DNA of 10,333 nt, from positions 1-10,333 of the forward strand of contig JALZVZ010000202.1 in NCBI GenBank assembly GCA_023299945.1, written 5' to 3'. A program made the position numbers and the translations under genes. Of the stretch, positions 6,944-10,333 are shown piece after piece. The notes beneath the pieces are model-generated. The model made no database searches and was not told the DNA's origin. It saw only the letters and a list, made by a program, of their open reading frames with translations. The DNA is from Altererythrobacter sp. (GTDB taxonomy: Bacteria; Pseudomonadota; Alphaproteobacteria; Sphingomonadales; Sphingomonadaceae). Position 1 is the stretch's first letter; each line of letters begins with the position of its first letter.

Positions 6944-9169
6944 GTGCCTTTCAAAGGCTTCTTGGCGAAAAGACGGGCTGGCAGCGCTGAGCAAGTGGCT
7001 GCACCCTTTTCTGGGGCCGGTTCTGTCAGCGATGCAGAAAAACTGGCGCTGATGGCCGATTTGGAAGAATCGGGCCTCGGCTGGTTTTGGGCCACCGATG
7101 AAGAGGGCCGATTATCCTATCTAAGCGGCGCCTTTTGTGCGCGCATAGGTTTGAAACTAGACGCCATTGCAGGCAGGCCGCTTGCTGAAATCTTTGCCGT
7201 TCGTGATAGCGGCGACCGGGGACAATCGCTCGCGCTGAGACTGGGCATGCGCAAAGCATTTTCCTCGCTCGCAGTCTCGCCTTTCCAAGACGCCTCCGTG
7301 ATCCAAGAAGGCGGGCCAAACCCAAAAAACGAGCAATGTGTTGTCAGCCTTTCAGGGCGGCCCATCCTTACCAGCGGAGGCGCTTTTCGCGGATATCGCG
7401 GCACGGCCAGCGACATTACGGACCAATTTGAACGCGAGGAAGAAACCGAGCGTTTGGCGAAATATGATTCGCTCACCGGCCTTGCCAATCGCTACGAGAT
7501 GTCGCGAACGATTGATGCCGCTTTAACTGTTTTCCAATCGGCAAAGCGCAATTGCACGCTTATGATGCTTGATCTTGACCGGTTTAAGCAGGTCAATGAC
7601 ACAATGGGGCATGCCGCCGGTGACGAGCTTTTGAAAGAAGTTGCAGCGCGGTTGAAACGTGCGACAGGACGCGAAGCGGAAGTCGGACGTTTGGGCGGTG
7701 ATGAATTCCAGATAATGCTGCCTGATATGGATGATCGCGGCGAGTTGGGCGAGATTGCCAAGAAAATTATTGCTATGCTTTCGCAGCCATACTCGCTCAC
7801 CGAGGGACGCTGCGTTATTGGCGCTTCCATTGGCATCGCCACGGCTCCGCATGACGGCGTGACCCGCGATGAGGTGGTAAAATCAGCGGATATGGCGCTG
7901 TATGCTGCGAAAAATGGCGGGCGAGGGCAGTTCCGCTTTTACTCCGGCGATCTGGCGCATGAGGCTTTGTTTCGCAAACGGTTGGAAGACAATCTGGCCG
8001 AAGCCATCAATGAAGATCAATTGTTCTTGCGTTATCAGCCCATTGTTAGCCTTGAAAGCCATATGGTTGAGGTTTTGGAAGCGCAGCTTTGCTGGCAGCA
8101 TCCCCAGCGCGGGATAGTTGATCACGAGGAATTGCAACCAATCGTCGAGGCCAGCGCGATGGCGCAGAACATTGGCGAATGGGTTATTGACCGCGCGTGC
8201 CAAGATGCCACCAGATGGCCCGCAGGCCTGCGCGTGGCGGTTAATGTCCCCTCCAAACAATTTACCTCTGAGGGATTTTTGCCCAAAGTTGGCGCGGCTC
8301 TTACAGCATCCAAATTGGAACATGGCCGTCTCGAACTGGAAGTCAGCGAGGCTGTGTTCGAAGGCGATGTCAACGCAGTAGACCGGGTGCTTGGCGATTT
8401 GTTTAAGCTGGGTGTGCGGCTGACATTGGATGAATTTGGCAATGGCCATTCCTCGCTCGGATATTTGCGCCGTGCGCCGTTTGATTCGATCAAAATCACG
8501 CCAGAGTTCTACCAAAGCGAAGGCAATGATGATGCACGTGACCTGCCGCTGATCAGTGCAATTGGCGCTTTGTCCAAGGCGCTGGGCATGTCGATTGTGG
8601 CCGCCGGTGTGGAGACGATGGAACTGTATGAAGCGCTGCGCGCCAGCGGTGTCGGCAGTGTTCAAGGGCCGATCTTTGCCGACAGTGTAGATGTCGCAAA
8701 AGTGGCGAAAGAACTCGCCAATGGCAGTTGGAAAATTGAGCCTGTTCCTGCGCGCAATGCGCGGGCAAAACGCCGCACCGTTTACCGCAATATTCAAGTT
8801 ATTCACGACGATCATTCCTATGATGTCACTCTGCGGAACCTGTCCAAAACGGGCGCTTTGATCGAGGGGCTCAATGATGTCCCAATCGGCACGCAATTCG
8901 TTGTTGATTTTGGTGCCGGACAATTGACTGTCGGTGCCGTCAGTCGCAGCAATGGCGATGTTCAGGGCCTGGAGTTTGAAACGCTGCTGGTTGAGGATAG
9001 CGCAGGCGGGCTGTGCACACCCAATCGTGTCTCTCCTTATGCTTTGGCGAGCGCCGGCGCTCCGCTAGAGGCATTGTCAGATGGTGATTATAAAGGGATG
9101 AAGGGCGGCATGCTTGACCTCAATAAATCCATTCCGCAATTTGCCTATTCCTCAGGCGATCCTGCATAA
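6944..9169 (+). CDS. PAS-GGDEF-EAL-PilZ paralogue with degenerate EAL domain
   Basis: This 741-residue protein is a tandem paralogue of its upstream neighbour with the same domain order: PAS (about 43-160), GGDEF (170-335), EAL-like (340-590) and PilZ (605-685). The cyclase motif GGDEF (251-255) is intact without an RxxD I-site. The EAL domain has decayed at several sites. EALxRW is EAQLCW (379-384), NVS is NVP, DDFGTG is DEFGNG (496-501), KID is KIT (517-519), and AEGVET is AAGVET, replacing the catalytic Glu with Ala554. Phosphodiesterase activity is therefore unlikely. PilZ keeps RxxxR (Arg607, Arg611) and NLSKTG (632-637). The PAS domain carries about 12 extra residues near 115-130. The GTG at 6944 is chosen because GGGAG precedes it by 7 bases; an in-frame GTG at 6926 lacks a ribosome site. 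It probably acts as a cyclase with a c-di-GMP-binding output, perhaps alongside the first copy. Confidence 0.9.
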   Translation: MPFKGFLAKRRAGSAEQVAAPFSGAGSVSDAEKLALMADLEESGLGWFWATDEEGRLSYLSGAFCARIGLKLDAIAGRPLAEIFAVRDSGDRGQSLALRLGMRKAFSSLAVSPFQDASVIQEGGPNPKNEQCVVSLSGRPILTSGGAFRGYRGTASDITDQFEREEETERLAKYDSLTGLANRYEMSRTIDAALTVFQSAKRNCTLMMLDLDRFKQVNDTMGHAAGDELLKEVAARLKRATGREAEVGRLGGDEFQIMLPDMDDRGELGEIAKKIIAMLSQPYSLTEGRCVIGASIGIATAPHDGVTRDEVVKSADMALYAAKNGGRGQFRFYSGDLAHEALFRKRLEDNLAEAINEDQLFLRYQPIVSLESHMVEVLEAQLCWQHPQRGIVDHEELQPIVEASAMAQNIGEWVIDRACQDATRWPAGLRVAVNVPSKQFTSEGFLPKVGAALTASKLEHGRLELEVSEAVFEGDVNAVDRVLGDLFKLGVRLTLDEFGNGHSSLGYLRRAPFDSIKITPEFYQSEGNDDARDLPLISAIGALSKALGMSIVAAGVETMELYEALRASGVGSVQGPIFADSVDVAKVAKELANGSWKIEPVPARNARAKRRTVYRNIQVIHDDHSYDVTLRNLSKTGALIEGLNDVPIGTQFVVDFGAGQLTVGAVSRSNGDVQGLEFETLLVEDSAGGLCTPNRVSPYALASAGAPLEALSDGDYKGMKGGMLDLNKSIPQFAYSSGDPA

Positions 9170-9186
9170 AATTCGGCCCGCGAATT
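9170..9186 (+). terminator. Weak hairpin after the second GGDEF-EAL gene
   Basis: AATTCG-GCCCG-CGAATT starts directly after the stop codon and forms a perfect 6-bp stem with a 5-base loop. It has no following U-run, and half of the stem is A-T, so intrinsic termination would be poor. Read-through towards lepA is plausible. Confidence 0.25.
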
Positions 9187-9219
9187 AAGGCCCGATAATA
9201 AGGGCTGACAGAAGGCTGC

Positions 9220-9246
9220 ATGCCCGCTAATTGCGGCAGCCAATGA
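9220..9246 (+). CDS. Possible 8-codon leader ORF coupled to lepA
   Basis: An ATG at 9220 preceded by AGAAGG (4 bases upstream) opens the frame MPANCGSQ, whose TGA stop overlaps the lepA ATG as ATGA (9243-9246). lepA itself has no good ribosome site, so this ORF could deliver ribosomes to lepA by stop-start coupling. The peptide resembles nothing I know. At this length it could be chance. Confidence 0.3.
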   Translation: MPANCGSQ

Positions 9247-10333
9247 CTGATCAATCCAAAATCCGAAACTTTTCGATTATCGCCCATATCGATCATGGGA
9301 AATCGACGCTGGCTGACAGGCTGATCCAGCACACTGGCGGCCTGACCGCGCGCGAGATGAGCGAGCAAGTGCTCGACAATATGGATATTGAGCGCGAACG
9401 CGGGATCACGATCAAGGCCCAAACCGTGCGCCTCGATTACACCGCAAAAGATGGCGAGACCTATCAGCTCAATCTGATGGACACGCCCGGCCATGTCGAT
9501 TTTGCTTACGAAGTATCGCGCAGCCTAGCCGCCTGCGAAGGCGCGCTGCTGGTGGTGGATGCTGCACAAGGCGTTGAGGCGCAGACGCTCGCCAATGTTT
9601 ACCAATCGATCGAGCATGATCACGAGATCGTCTCTGTCATCAACAAGGTCGACCTGCCCGCCGCCGAACCAGAACGCGTTCAGGCCGAGATTGAAGAGGT
9701 CATCGGCCTCGACGCCTCCGACGCCGTAATGACATCAGCGAAAACCGGCATTGGTATCGAGGATGTGCTGGAAGCTGTGGTGAAACGCATCCCCCCTCCA
9801 AAAGGCGACCGCGACGAACCGCTAACCGCATCGCTTGTCGATAGTTGGTATGACCAATATCTCGGCGTGGTGATCCTCGTGCGCGTTATCGAAGGCGTGC
9901 TGAAAAAAGGCGTGAACATCAAATTCATGCAAGGGGAAACCGAGCACCTCGTCGACCGCGTCGGCTGTATGCGCCCGAAAATCGAGCAATTGGAAGAACT
10001 CGGCCCCGGCGAAATCGGCTTTATCACGGCACAGATCAAAGAGGTGGAGCAAGCCCGCGTCGGTGACACAATCACCACGGTGAAGGGCGGGGCAACCGAA
10101 GCACTTGCAGGCTATAAAGAGGTGCAACCCGTGGTGTTCTGCGGGCTCTTCCCCGTCGATGCCGCCGACTTTGAAAAACTGCGCGAGAGCATCGCAAAAC
10201 TGCGCCTCAATGATGCGAGTTTCAGTTTTGAGATGGAAAGCAGCGCGGCATTGGGCTTTGGTTTTCGCGCAGGCTTCCTCGGATTGCTGCATTTGGAGAT
10301 TATCCAGGAACGCCTGAGCCGTGAATATGATCT
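9243..10333 (+). CDS. lepA: Elongation factor 4, LepA (3' end beyond the window)
   Basis: LepA is a ribosome-associated GTPase that acts on stalled or pre/post-translocation ribosomes. The 363 codons seen, of about 600 in the family, contain all GTPase motifs: G1 AHIDHGKST (14-22), G2 [10 protein letters not shown] (52-61), G3 DTPGH (80-84), G4 NKVD (134-137) and G5 SAK (165-167). Domain 2 and the start of domain 3 follow, with [13 protein letters not shown] and the [17 protein letters not shown] block typical of LepA. The frame is open to the last base, so the gene is cut by the window, not broken. The ATG at 9243 gives the usual LepA N-terminus right before the G1 loop. Its ribosome site is weak. 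It follows the c-di-GMP genes by 73 bases in the same direction; a functional link is not implied. Confidence 0.95.
   Translation, partial: MTDQSKIRNFSIIAHIDHGKSTLADRLIQHTGGLTAREMSEQVLDNMDIERERGITIKAQTVRLDYTAKDGETYQLNLMDTPGHVDFAYEVSRSLAACEGALLVVDAAQGVEAQTLANVYQSIEHDHEIVSVINKVDLPAAEPERVQAEIEEVIGLDASDAVMTSAKTGIGIEDVLEAVVKRIPPPKGDRDEPLTASLVDSWYDQYLGVVILVRVIEGVLKKGVNIKFMQGETEHLVDRVGCMRPKIEQLEELGPGEIGFITAQIKEVEQARVGDTITTVKGGATEALAGYKEVQPVVFCGLFPVDAADFEKLRESIAKLRLNDASFSFEMESSAALGFGFRAGFLGLLHLEIIQERLSREYD

Noticed and set aside
7883-8923. A 346-codon open frame on the minus strand opposite the second GGDEF-EAL gene.
   Set aside because: It lies wholly antisense to a protein with recognisable GGDEF, EAL and PilZ motifs. 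Its translation shows no family motif, and such long antisense frames are common opposite coding DNA with this codon bias.
1-10333. A defence system, CRISPR array, mobile element or phage island.
   Set aside because: No repeats of array type, no transposase, integrase or terminal inverted repeats, and no toxin-antitoxin-like small genes were seen; all major frames have housekeeping, storage or signalling assignments.

Overview
The window looks like chromosomal DNA of an alphaproteobacterium, most likely one of the Sphingomonadales. The basis is moderate GC content, the style of the LepA and reductase proteins, and the PAS-GGDEF-EAL-PilZ architecture. No marker gene was compared against a database, so treat the order-level call as an inference. 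I see no tRNA, rRNA, CRISPR, insertion sequence or phage gene.

Layout: the left part is on the minus strand. Reading in that direction, there is a PHA synthase gene (phaC, about 4277 to 2583), an intracellular PHA depolymerase gene (phaZ, 2507 to 1602) and an adrenodoxin-reductase-type ferredoxin-NADP reductase (1515 to 187). At the left edge is a possible gene start that runs out of the window. The three genes are closely spaced (75 and 86 bases) and could be co-transcribed. phaC and phaZ make a storage-polymer synthesis/mobilisation pair, and both resemble the Pseudomonas medium-chain-length (class II) proteins more than the class I proteins usual in alphaproteobacteria.

A divergent intergenic region of about 330 bases (4278-4611) separates phaC from the plus-strand genes. 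It holds a cluster of helically phased AAATTTG-type repeats, a small dyad, and a sigma70-like promoter whose -10 box overlaps the first possible start codon of the next gene.

The plus-strand part begins with two tandem paralogous genes (4612-6825 and 6944-9169). Each encodes a PAS-GGDEF-EAL-PilZ protein, so c-di-GMP synthesis, degradation and sensing domains sit in one chain. The first copy keeps all EAL catalytic motifs. The second keeps GGDEF and PilZ but has lost key EAL residues, so it probably only makes and binds c-di-GMP. Both share an unassigned conserved C-terminal tail. The window ends inside lepA (elongation factor 4), whose start overlaps the stop of a possible 8-codon leader ORF.

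The most interesting parts are the asymmetric c-di-GMP tandem, the class II-like phaC-phaZ pair with an unusual lipase box, and the regulatory region between them. A link between c-di-GMP signalling and PHA storage is suggested only by adjacency.
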